Positions 16,901 through 26,543 of a DNA stretch of 26,721 bases are shown here, piece by piece. The translations under genes and the position numbers were made by a program. The notes under the pieces are model-generated. The model worked only from the letters and a program-made list of their open reading frames with translations, was not told the DNA's origin and did not search any database. Numbering within the stretch: the stretch's first letter is position 1; the number at the start of each line of letters is the position of its first letter. This DNA is from Deltaproteobacteria bacterium (GTDB lineage: Bacteria > Desulfobacterota > Desulfobulbia > Desulfobulbales > VMSU01), in the NCBI GenBank assembly GCA_021789795.1, contig JAJYJA010000010.1, positions 1 through 26,721 of the forward strand, written 5' to 3'.

Positions 16901-17340
16901 TGGGGTTCTTCCTGGCGAACGGCGGCCAACTGGGCCAAGGCCTTCTTTAGTTTCTGCTCGTGGACCTTCTTGGTCCGGGTCATGGTCTCAAACCAGTTGG
17001 CGATATCCAGCAATCCCTCCTCCCTGGCGACCTTGGCCATCAGCGGGTAGGACTCCGTCTGCTCAAGGATGGTGGCGGAGATGGCGGCGGTCAGGTTCAG
17101 ATCGGTCTCGCCGATGGGCAGATCGGTATCCGGGTCACCCACCCTTTTTAAGAAATCGAGGTTTCCCTGGGCGTTGCAGATCCCGCTTTCGGCGAGATTG
17201 CGGAAGGTCTGGGCCACGTCCGGGAAGCCCTCGATGTCGGCGATGCGGGCGAAATACAGGTACCTCTGCACCGTGCCCGCCTCCAGACGGAAGGCCTGCT
17301 TGAGTTTTTCGTGGGTCGGAAGCCCGGGCAGTGCGTCCAT
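16897..17340 (-). CDS. Rubrerythrin/ferritin-like protein with altered metal site
   Basis: A 147-residue four-helix-bundle protein resembling the erythrin domain of rubrerythrin, without the rubredoxin tail. Compared with the usual ligand set, Glu20 (QAFRLEAGT), Glu93 and Glu96 (LEQTESYP) and His127 (KKVHEQ) are kept. The second-helix EKEH pair is replaced by GICN (Gly53, Asn56), and the glutamate three before the last histidine is Lys124. So at most part of the diiron centre can form. It may be a carboxylate or single-metal enzyme or a structural partner rather than a peroxidase. It follows the radical SAM gene by 40 bases and overlaps the fusion gene by four, so it belongs to the cluster. 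The alignment was made by eye. Confidence 0.75.
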   Translation of the reverse strand: MDALPGLPTHEKLKQAFRLEAGTVQRYLYFARIADIEGFPDVAQTFRNLAESGICNAQGNLDFLKRVGDPDTDLPIGETDLNLTAAISATILEQTESYPLMAKVAREEGLLDIANWFETMTRTKKVHEQKLKKALAQLAAVRQEEPQ

Positions 17341-17380
17341 GGGATTGAGGATGACCGTGAGGAATAAGGGTGGCTGGCAA

Positions 17381-19057
17381 TTAGGCGGTGGCCGGCCTTC
17401 CGGCCGGCAAGCGCTTGGCGTTGCAGACGGCGAGCGCCGCCCCCTGTTCGGCGGCGCCGGGGGGGCCGCACTTGTCCAGGGTGAAACGTTCGCTGCCGGG
17501 GATGAGGTGGGGCCCGGCGGAGCTGAACTTGGCCCGCCAGCCCTGGCCGGCGTAGGCCACGGAACGGGGGCCGCCGCTGTCCGGGTTGGGATGGAAATAG
17601 GCGAAGTGGGCGGGGAAATGGTTGAAATCCATCACCGGGCCGGGCTGGTAGGCGTCGTACATCCGCTGATGGGCGGCGCGGATCTTGGCCTCCGGCAGGC
17701 CGGAGAGGTTGAGAAACTCGTCCTCGTGCAGCCCCTGCTCGACGGAGAGCCAGTTCAGATGATCGAGTTCGCTCTTGATCTGGCCCTGGGCCAGGGTCTG
17801 GCGGTAAACGGCGGTGCCTGGCATGGAGGAGAGGTACTTCACCCGGGTGACGTGCTGATACTCCTCGGCCCACTCGGCCATGTGGTTTAAGCTCTCCTCC
17901 TCCTCGCCGGGCAGGCCCACGATCAGCAGGGCCCCGAAACGCACCCCGGCCTCGAAGCTAAAGTTCATCGCCCGGACGCTGATGTTCTCGGTGGTCGGCT
18001 TCCTGACCCCTTGCAGGGCCTTGGCGCCCAGGGACTCGACCCCGAACAGGGCGATGTCGCAGCCCGCCCGCCGCATGGCCGCCATCTGCTCCTTGTCGAC
18101 GTTGGCGCACTTGGTGAGGCAGGTCCAGCGGAGCTGGTGATCCTCGATCACCTGGCAGATGTCCAGCGACCGCTGCTTGCTGGAGTTAAAGGTCAGATCG
18201 ACAAAGAAGACGAACTCGGTGCCGTACTGGGACTTGAGCCAGGCCAGGTCAGTGGCCAGCTTTTCGGATGACTTGTAGGCCACCTGGGGGGTGGTGCGGA
18301 AGCAGAAGCCGCAGTCCATCTTGCAGCCCCGGCTGTAGGAGGCGATGATCTGGGGCTGCAAGCCGCGCGGGTCTTGGGCCTGGGGCCAGAGGTCAAGGCG
18401 CATCCGGGGCAGGAAGTCGAGGTTGGCCATCTGGCCGCGGGGCGGGGTGGTGTGTATCGACCCCTTAATGTCCCGGTAGATCAAGCCGTTAATTTTGGGC
18501 AGTTCCTTGGCCCAGGCCCCACGGCGGTAGCTGTCCATCAGTTCCAGGATGGTCAGTTCGCCTTCCGAGATCACCCCGATGTCGGCGCGGGTGTGGGCCA
18601 TGAAGACGTGGGGCACGGAGGTGACCAGCGAGCCGCCGCAGATCACCGGCAGGTCGGGCTGGACGGCCTTGACCCTGGCGATCAGCTCTTGGACAAAGGG
18701 GAAGTTGTCCTCGAAGGTGGCGACCCCCAGCACCTCGGTGTCGGCCATGATCTGGGCGAAGGCCGAGGATAGGGGATCGACCGCATAGCGCACGTCCACG
18801 ATCCGCACCGGGTAGCCGGCGTTGTGGAGCACGGTGGCGATGTAGGTTATGCCCTCGTAGGGGGAGGTCAGGAAGAACTCCCAGCCCCGGGGCATGGTGA
18901 AGGGCGTCGGCCCCACCAGCAGGGTGATCCGGGGCAGCGAACGGTCGGTGGGCACGGCCGCCTGATCCTGCTCCCGCATGACGTGCATCAGCCGCAGGTC
19001 GTTTTCGGTGTTGGCCTGGACGTAGAGTTCCGGGGCCAGGGAGTGGGGTTGAGTCAT
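17381..19057 (-). CDS. B12-binding-type radical SAM enzyme
   Basis: A 558-residue class-B-like radical SAM protein. A Rossmann cobalamin-binding-type domain spans about residues 42-180 (RITLLVGPTPF, GITYIATVLHNAGY, VLGVATFEDNFP, LPVICGGSLVT, DIGVISEGE). The classical DxHxxG base-off motif is not visible: the equivalent position reads DVRYAVDP. The radical SAM domain follows, with GCKMDCGFC (Cys245, Cys249, Cys252), FFVDLTFN, and a VESLGAKALQGVRKPTT segment. A C-terminal extension of about 100 residues is particular to this protein and ends in a Gly/Ala/Pro-rich tail with two cysteines. Such enzymes methylate unreactive carbons or rearrange rings. GAGG seven bases before ATG supports the start. 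It begins nine bases after the argJ stop. Confidence 0.88.
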   Translation of the reverse strand: MTQPHSLAPELYVQANTENDLRLMHVMREQDQAAVPTDRSLPRITLLVGPTPFTMPRGWEFFLTSPYEGITYIATVLHNAGYPVRIVDVRYAVDPLSSAFAQIMADTEVLGVATFEDNFPFVQELIARVKAVQPDLPVICGGSLVTSVPHVFMAHTRADIGVISEGELTILELMDSYRRGAWAKELPKINGLIYRDIKGSIHTTPPRGQMANLDFLPRMRLDLWPQAQDPRGLQPQIIASYSRGCKMDCGFCFRTTPQVAYKSSEKLATDLAWLKSQYGTEFVFFVDLTFNSSKQRSLDICQVIEDHQLRWTCLTKCANVDKEQMAAMRRAGCDIALFGVESLGAKALQGVRKPTTENISVRAMNFSFEAGVRFGALLIVGLPGEEEESLNHMAEWAEEYQHVTRVKYLSSMPGTAVYRQTLAQGQIKSELDHLNWLSVEQGLHEDEFLNLSGLPEAKIRAAHQRMYDAYQPGPVMDFNHFPAHFAYFHPNPDSGGPRSVAYAGQGWRAKFSSAGPHLIPGSERFTLDKCGPPGAAEQGAALAVCNAKRLPAGRPATA

Positions 19058-19066
19058 GCTTTTTCC

Positions 19067-20263
19067 TCAGGAACGGTAATCGGCGTTGATTTTAACGTAG
19101 TCGAGAGACAGGTCGCAGGTGTGGATGGCGCAGGCGGCCTCGCCCTGGCCGAGCGCGATGTGGACGGTGAAGGCCTTCTGCCTGAGCACCTCGGTGGCCG
19201 CCGCCTCCGCCGCCGGGCCCAGCCACAGGCCGCTCTTAACGATTTGGGCCTGGTCAAAGGCGATGTCAACCTGGTCTGGCTCGAACTCGATCCCCGAGCG
19301 GCCCAGGGCGGCGATGATCCGACCCCAGTTGGCGTCCTGGCCGAAGAAGGCGGTCTTGACCAGCGGCGAGTTGGCCACCGTGCGGGCCGCCTGTTCGGCC
19401 GCGGCCTCGGAAGGCGCCCCCTCGACCCGGATGGTGGCCAGCTTGGTGGCCCCCTCGCCGTCGGCCACGATCTGCAGGGCCAGGTCGCGGGACAAGTCGT
19501 CCAGCGCCGCTTGCAGCCGGGCGGCCTCCGGGGAGGCGGGATCGGTGATCTCGGAGTGGCCCGCCTGACCGCTGGCCAGGAGCAGCACCGTGTCGTTGGT
19601 GCTGGTGTCGCCGTCCACCGTGATCCGGTTGAACGACTGGGCAACGCTGGCCCGCAAGAGCCCCTGCAACACCGCCGGCGCCACTGCCGCGTCGGTCAGG
19701 ATATAGGCGAGCATGGTGGCCATGTTGGGCTGAATCATGCCGGCGCCCTTGGCCATCCCGGCCAGGGTTACCGTTGCGCCACCGATGGCCACCGTCCGCC
19801 GGGCGGTCTTGGGCACCGTGTCGGTGGTCATGATCGCCCGGGCCACCTCCATCCCCCCCTCCGGGCTAAGATTGGCCGCCAGCCGGGGGAGGTGCTCGAA
19901 GCAGGCCGGGTCGAGCTGCTGGCCGATGACCCCGGTGGAGGAGACCTGCACCAGTTCCTCGTCGATCCCCAGGGCCGAGGCCGCCTTACCGGCGGCGAGC
20001 CGGGCCAGGGCCAGGCCCTGGGCGCCGGTGCAGGCGTTGGCGATCCCGGAGTTGACCAGGATGGCCTGGGCCCGGCCACTCTTGATCCGCTCTTGATCCA
20101 GGAGCACCGGGGCCGCCTTGACCCGGTTGGTGGTGAACACCCCCGCCGCGCTGGCCGGCCGCTCGGCGCAGATCAGCCCCAGATCCAGGCGATCCTTGCC
20201 CCGGATCCCCGCCTTCACCGCCCCGAACCGGAAACCGGCCACCCGCAGGTCGCACTCCGCCAT
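19067..20263 (-). CDS. argJ: Bifunctional ornithine acetyltransferase / N-acetylglutamate synthase ArgJ
   Basis: A 398-residue ArgJ. It moves acetyl from N-acetylornithine to glutamate and, in bifunctional types, can also use acetyl-CoA, closing the acetyl cycle of arginine synthesis. The protein self-cleaves before the threonine in MIQPNMATMLA (Thr183), which is present. Also visible are VFTTNRVKAAPV, NSGIANACTG, the oxyanion region SSTGVIG (109-114) and VDGDTSTNDT. The usual ending SLDYVKINADYRS is intact. GGAGG eight bases before ATG supports the start. It lies 36 bases after secA and nine before the radical SAM gene, which ties a housekeeping arginine gene to the cluster downstream. Confidence 0.96.
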   Translation of the reverse strand: MAECDLRVAGFRFGAVKAGIRGKDRLDLGLICAERPASAAGVFTTNRVKAAPVLLDQERIKSGRAQAILVNSGIANACTGAQGLALARLAAGKAASALGIDEELVQVSSTGVIGQQLDPACFEHLPRLAANLSPEGGMEVARAIMTTDTVPKTARRTVAIGGATVTLAGMAKGAGMIQPNMATMLAYILTDAAVAPAVLQGLLRASVAQSFNRITVDGDTSTNDTVLLLASGQAGHSEITDPASPEAARLQAALDDLSRDLALQIVADGEGATKLATIRVEGAPSEAAAEQAARTVANSPLVKTAFFGQDANWGRIIAALGRSGIEFEPDQVDIAFDQAQIVKSGLWLGPAAEAAATEVLRQKAFTVHIALGQGEAACAIHTCDLSLDYVKINADYRS

Positions 20264-20299
20264 TGCCAGGACCTCCCTATCCTCTTTAAGCCTACTTGG

Positions 20300-22849
<2,550 letters not shown>

Positions 22850-22863
22850 AAGGTGGTGCTCCT

Positions 22864-22894
22864 AAAAAATGCCAGGGCCTGGCGTTGGCCCTGG
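22864..22894 (-). terminator. Terminator or attenuator hairpin in the secA leader
   Basis: On the minus strand CCAGGGCC (22894-22887) pairs perfectly with GGCCCTGG (22879-22872) over a seven-base loop, followed by CA and TTTTTT. It starts 20 bases past the argA stop, and the T-tract ends only 15 bases before the secA ATG. There is no room for a promoter between it and secA, so it must either be read through or act as an attenuator. Confidence 0.75.
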
Positions 22895-22913
22895 GTGATG
22901 GCCGTGGGGTTTG

Positions 22914-23384
22914 TCAAGGCTCCCAGATCAGGGCGATCTCGTTACAGTCCGGGAACTTGGGGCAGTTGATGCAGTCGCTCCACACCTTGTGGGGCAACTC
23001 GTTCTTGTCGATCTCCCTGAAGCCCATTTTCTTGAAGAATCCCGGCTGATAGGTCAGGGTGAACACCTGGGAGATGCCAAGCGCCTCGGCCTCCGCCAGG
23101 CAGGCCCGCACCAGGCCGGTGCCGATGTCTTGCCCCTGGAAGCCTTCCAGCACGGCCAGGGAGCGGATCTCGGCCAGGTTTTCCCAGCAGACGTGCAGGG
23201 CCGCCGAGCCGGCCAGGATTCCGGCCTCCGGGCCGCCGTCCTCGTCGCTCACCCAGACCTTGAAGTCGCGGAGCTGATCATACAGGGAACTGAGCGCCCT
23301 GCCAAGCAACTTTCCCTGGGCCGCGAAGTGGCTGAGCAGGGTGTGGATGGCCTTGATGTCGGCCATGGTGGCGTTTCGGATCAT
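22914..23384 (-). CDS. argA: Short GNAT-type N-acetylglutamate synthase (ArgA-like)
   Basis: A 156-residue GNAT acetyltransferase matching the short ArgA type that many delta- and related bacteria use in place of the long kinase-fused ArgA, making N-acetylglutamate from acetyl-CoA and glutamate. It starts MIRNATMADI and has the acetyl-CoA loop GFQGQDIGTGLV (about residues 83-94), IRSLAVLEG before it, and the YQPGFFKKMGFREIDKNELP block after it. A CINCPKFPDC stretch near the end has three cysteines, common in this subfamily. The neighbours argJ and argS support the assignment. It lies 40 bases after the SPOR gene. A general GNAT enzyme cannot be ruled out. Confidence 0.83.
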   Translation of the reverse strand: MIRNATMADIKAIHTLLSHFAAQGKLLGRALSSLYDQLRDFKVWVSDEDGGPEAGILAGSAALHVCWENLAEIRSLAVLEGFQGQDIGTGLVRACLAEAEALGISQVFTLTYQPGFFKKMGFREIDKNELPHKVWSDCINCPKFPDCNEIALIWEP

Positions 23385-23424
23385 GGTCTTCTCGGATAAG
23401 AATCTGGGGACGGCGGCCCTTGAC

Positions 23425-24015
23425 TCAAGGGGCGGGGTAGCGTTTCTGGCTCTCGGACACCAGGGAGATGAACACCTTGCTCTGTTCGCTGGCCTCCAGT
23501 TTAGCCGCCAGGTCGTTGGCCGCGGCCAGGCTGTCGAAGTGGCCCACCATCACCCGGCAGAGGTTGCCGTCCGCGTCCGGTTGGAGATAGAAGGCGTCGT
23601 AGCTGCGCGCCCGCCACTGGGCCACCGCCTTCAGGGCCCGCTGCTCCTCACGGAAGGCCCCCACCTGGATGGCGAAGAACGAGGGGCCGTTCTCGTCTTT
23701 CTGGCGGGCCGATTCGTCCGGGGTCTTGGCCGGGGTGGCGTCGGCGGCCTGGTGGGCTGACGGGGCGGCGGATTCCGTCCCCTCGATACCGGCCTTGCCC
23801 GGCGGCGGCCCGTTCTTCAGCAGCTTGGCCGCCGCCCCCATCAGCTCCCGGGGGTCGGTGGACAGGGTGGATTGCAGCCCCGACTGGCCGGTCCACACCC
23901 CGAACAGGTACATCCACAAAAATACGCAGAAGGCGACCACCGCCAGGCCCAGGATGCCGCCGATGCCCAGCTCGATGCGCACCAGGACGTTCTCTTTCGG
24001 GGCCTTGCGCGCCAT
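23425..24015 (-). CDS. SPOR-domain inner-membrane protein
   Basis: A 196-residue protein with a short cytoplasmic start (MARKAPKENVLVRIE), one membrane helix (about residues 17-40, LGIGGILGLAVVAFCVFLWMYLFG), and a Pro/Ala-rich linker (about 60-108). A C-terminal SPOR domain covers about residues 111-190 (FFAIQVGAFREEQRALKAV, CRVMVGHFDSLAAANDLAAKL). SPOR domains bind denuded peptidoglycan glycan strands at the division septum, so it is probably a division or cell-wall protein of the FtsN type. It lies seven bases after argS and 40 before argA. Such a gene directly after argS recurs in related genomes, as far as I recall. Confidence 0.88.
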   Translation of the reverse strand: MARKAPKENVLVRIELGIGGILGLAVVAFCVFLWMYLFGVWTGQSGLQSTLSTDPRELMGAAAKLLKNGPPPGKAGIEGTESAAPSAHQAADATPAKTPDESARQKDENGPSFFAIQVGAFREEQRALKAVAQWRARSYDAFYLQPDADGNLCRVMVGHFDSLAAANDLAAKLEASEQSKVFISLVSESQKRYPAP

Positions 24016-24022
24016 GGGTACT

Positions 24023-25678
24023 TTACATGCTCTCCGGGGCCGAGACCCCGATCAGGTTTAAGCCGTTTCTGAGCACGATCCGCAGGCCGTCCACCAGGGC
24101 CAGCCGGGCCTGGCTCAAGGCGGCGTCCTCGCCCAGCACCCGGTGCCGGTTGTAGTAGCTGTGGAATTGGCCCGCCAGCTCCTGGAGGTAGAAGACCACC
24201 CGGTGGGGGGCGAGCTCGCGGGCGGCGTCTAGCACCAGCTCGGGGTAGGTGGATATGGCCTTTAACAGCCCCAGTTCCTCGGGCTCGGTCAAGAGCGCCA
24301 GCCTAGCCTGGTCGCTCTCGCCCTTGACCAGGCCCTTTTCGTCCGCCTGGCGCAGGATGCTGCACAGCCGGGCGTGGCCGTATTGCACGTAATAGACCGG
24401 GTTCTCCTGGCTCTGCTGGGTGGCGAGCGTGAGGTCGAACTCCAGTTGGCTGTCGGCCTTGCGCATCAGGAAGAAGAAGCGGGCCACGTCCGCCCCCACC
24501 TCGGCCAGCAGTTCGTCCACGGTGACGAAGGTGGCCTTGCGGGTGGACATCTTGACCTGCTTGCCGTCCCGCAGCAGGGTCACGAACTGGTGCAGCACCA
24601 CCGTCACTCGGCTATCGTCGTAGCCCAGGGCCCGGACCCCGGCCAGCACGTCGGGGACGGTGGCGATGTGGTCAGAGCCGAAGATGTTGACCATCCAGTC
24701 GAAGCCGCGCTTGAATTTTTCCCGGTGGTAGGCGATGTCCGGCAGCCGGTAAGTAGGCTCGCCGGTTGACTTTATGATCACCCGATCCTGATCCAGGCCC
24801 AGGGCGGTGGTCTTAAACCACACCGCCCCCTCCTGCTCGTACACCAGGCCCTTGGCCCGCAGCTCGGCCACCACCTCGTCGATATGGCCCTCGTCGTAGA
24901 GGGAGTGCTCGTTGTAGTAGTTGTCGAAGTGGATGCCTAGCCGGGTAAGCGTCGCGTTGATGTCGGCGAAGATGGCCCGCTCGGCCTTGGCCTTGAAGGG
25001 GGCGAGATCGTCTGCGCCGCGGAGCCGCTCGCCCTCCTCGGCTAGTAATTCCCTGGCGATATCGATGATGTATTGCCCCTGGTAGCCGTCCTCGGGAAAC
25101 TGGCCGGGCTCGCCCAGCAGCTCCAGATACCGGGCCCGCACCGACTGGGCCAGCACCCGCATCTGGCGGCCGGCGTCGTTGTAGTAGTACTCGCGGGTCA
25201 CCTGATGGCCGGTGGCGGTAAGCAGCCGGCAGATGGCGTCCCCCAGCACCGCCTGGCGGCCGTGGCCGACGCTCAAGGGGCCGGTGGGGTTGGCGCTCAC
25301 GAACTCGACCAGCACCCGTTTGCCCGCCCCGGCCTGGCTCTTGCCAAAGGTGGCGTCCTGGGCCGCGATCTCGGAGAGCGTCTCCTGCCAGACCTGGGGC
25401 CGGATGAAGAAGTTGACAAAGCCCGGCCCGGCGATCTCCATCCTGTCCAGCAGCGGGCAGTCACAAAGCAGCTCGACCAACTGGCCGGCCACGACCCGAG
25501 GGTTTTGCCTAGCCCGTCCCGCCACCACCAGGGCCAGGTTGGTGGCCAGATCGCCCTGGCCCTCCCGTTTGGGCTGCTCGACGGTGAAGGCGCCCGCCGC
25601 CTCCTCGGGCCAGCCGTGCCGGGTGACGCCGGCCTTAAAACATTCGGTTAGTATCCCTTTCAGTCGGGTGCGGATCAT
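24023..25678 (-). CDS. argS: Arginyl-tRNA synthetase
   Basis: A 551-residue class Ia synthetase for tRNA-Arg. The N-terminal Arg-tRNA additional domain covers about residues 1-95; then comes the signature EFVSANPTGPLSVGHGRQAVLGD (HIGH equivalent VGHG, residues 137-140), GSDHIATVPDVLAGVRALGYD, and the modified KMSK loop VKMSTRKATFVTVDELL. The C-terminal DALR anticodon domain has ELAGQFHSYYNRHRVLG. The ATG lies seven bases after the stop of the FRG gene; the bases just upstream (GTAGTCCATC) hold no recognisable ribosome site, unlike most genes here. That may be a result of the FRG insertion. Confidence 0.97.
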   Translation of the reverse strand: MIRTRLKGILTECFKAGVTRHGWPEEAAGAFTVEQPKREGQGDLATNLALVVAGRARQNPRVVAGQLVELLCDCPLLDRMEIAGPGFVNFFIRPQVWQETLSEIAAQDATFGKSQAGAGKRVLVEFVSANPTGPLSVGHGRQAVLGDAICRLLTATGHQVTREYYYNDAGRQMRVLAQSVRARYLELLGEPGQFPEDGYQGQYIIDIARELLAEEGERLRGADDLAPFKAKAERAIFADINATLTRLGIHFDNYYNEHSLYDEGHIDEVVAELRAKGLVYEQEGAVWFKTTALGLDQDRVIIKSTGEPTYRLPDIAYHREKFKRGFDWMVNIFGSDHIATVPDVLAGVRALGYDDSRVTVVLHQFVTLLRDGKQVKMSTRKATFVTVDELLAEVGADVARFFFLMRKADSQLEFDLTLATQQSQENPVYYVQYGHARLCSILRQADEKGLVKGESDQARLALLTEPEELGLLKAISTYPELVLDAARELAPHRVVFYLQELAGQFHSYYNRHRVLGEDAALSQARLALVDGLRIVLRNGLNLIGVSAPESM

Positions 25679-25684
25679 GATGGA

Positions 25685-26467
25685 CTACACATTGGAATTA
25701 TTTATTTTTTCTAAAGCCCATTCATCTGCAAATGCTTTAACCAATGAATCTTCATCTAAATACATTGTATATCGGTTTATATTCATTTTTTTTAAATCGG
25801 TCATAATTATATATTTTGCGCTACATTCTATTTCAATCTCGCATACAGAATGTTGACTATTAGATGATTTAACTTCATCGTAAGAAATAAATTCCCATTC
25901 GTCACGATATTTCATGGGAATCAAATACTCTGATTGTTGAGAAAAATGTCTTTTTCCTGCTTCAACATACCTACCTGCGTGCCTAAATTCAGGGGTATTA
26001 TTGTCTCTACTTATTATATTCGGTTCAGCATAGATGAAAACCTTCCCATTTTTGTTACTCTCATTAAAATCTTCGCAAGCGAAAAACAATGCAATATAAG
26101 GTGAACTTGACCAATCAATTATAGGTGTCGGAAATCCATGATGTCTCAGGTAAGCAAGATATTCCATCTCTGGAAGAGACCGCGAATCTTCGTCATATTT
26201 TTCAAAGCTATATGGGTATCCATTCAACGTAGCCTTTCTTTCAAACTTGCGATCTAAAATTGGATTCAATAACGGTTTGTATCTATCTATTATCCGATAG
26301 TACTCACTGCATTTAATTGTTTTTTTTCCATGTCGCTCTAATGATGTTTTTATTCCCCACTCATGATCTTTCTGCCCACGATATAAAATGACACGACTAT
26401 CCATGGTGTTATTTGCGTTCTTGATTTTTAGCAGCTCAGCATTGTATTCATCTATTGTTGAGATCAT
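25685..26467 (-). CDS. FRG-domain protein, AT-rich accessory gene
   Basis: A 260-residue protein with the FRG domain layout: ILYRGQKDHEWGIKTSL (YRGQ at 29-32), then the central EYLAYLRHHGFPTPIIDWSSSPYIALFFAC (about 102-131), matching the family's LQHYGxPTRLLDWTxSPxxALxFA pattern, and a WEFISYDEV region further on. FRG proteins are found with mobile elements and defence-like gene sets; the molecular activity is not settled. The gene is strongly AT-rich, with many AAT/ATA/TTT codons, unlike every neighbour, so it was probably acquired. It sits between alr and argS in the same direction. It starts ATG 26467 after CAA and a run of eight G, which may serve as the ribosome site. Confidence 0.82.
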   Translation of the reverse strand: MISTIDEYNAELLKIKNANNTMDSRVILYRGQKDHEWGIKTSLERHGKKTIKCSEYYRIIDRYKPLLNPILDRKFERKATLNGYPYSFEKYDEDSRSLPEMEYLAYLRHHGFPTPIIDWSSSPYIALFFACEDFNESNKNGKVFIYAEPNIISRDNNTPEFRHAGRYVEAGKRHFSQQSEYLIPMKYRDEWEFISYDEVKSSNSQHSVCEIEIECSAKYIIMTDLKKMNINRYTMYLDEDSLVKAFADEWALEKINNSNV

Positions 26468-26470
26468 TTG

Positions 26471-26478
26471 CCCCCCCC
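26471..26478 (-). promoter_or_regulatory. G8 tract in the ribosome-binding region of the FRG gene
   Basis: Eight C on the plus strand (26471-26478), eight G in the mRNA, end three bases before the start codon. A run of this kind is prone to slippage and would change the ribosome-site spacing. Confidence 0.45.
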
Positions 26479-26508
26479 GAAGTCACTTCAGAGTACCTTT
26501 TGGAGATT

Positions 26509-26527
26509 ATTGATAAAAACTATCAAT
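26509..26527. repeat. Inverted repeat between alr and the FRG gene
   Basis: ATTGATA (26509-26515) and TATCAAT (26521-26527) are perfect 7-bp arms with an AAAAC spacer. It lies 16 bases past the alr stop, inside the AT-rich segment. It might be an operator for the FRG gene or mark the edge of the inserted DNA. Confidence 0.45.
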
Positions 26528-26543
26528 CTTATGGCGTATCCTA

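Noticed and set aside
11493..19057. Recently acquired genomic island
   Set aside because: The cluster has the same high GC and codon use as its neighbours, with no integrase, tRNA or flanking repeats, so recent transfer is not supported by sequence.
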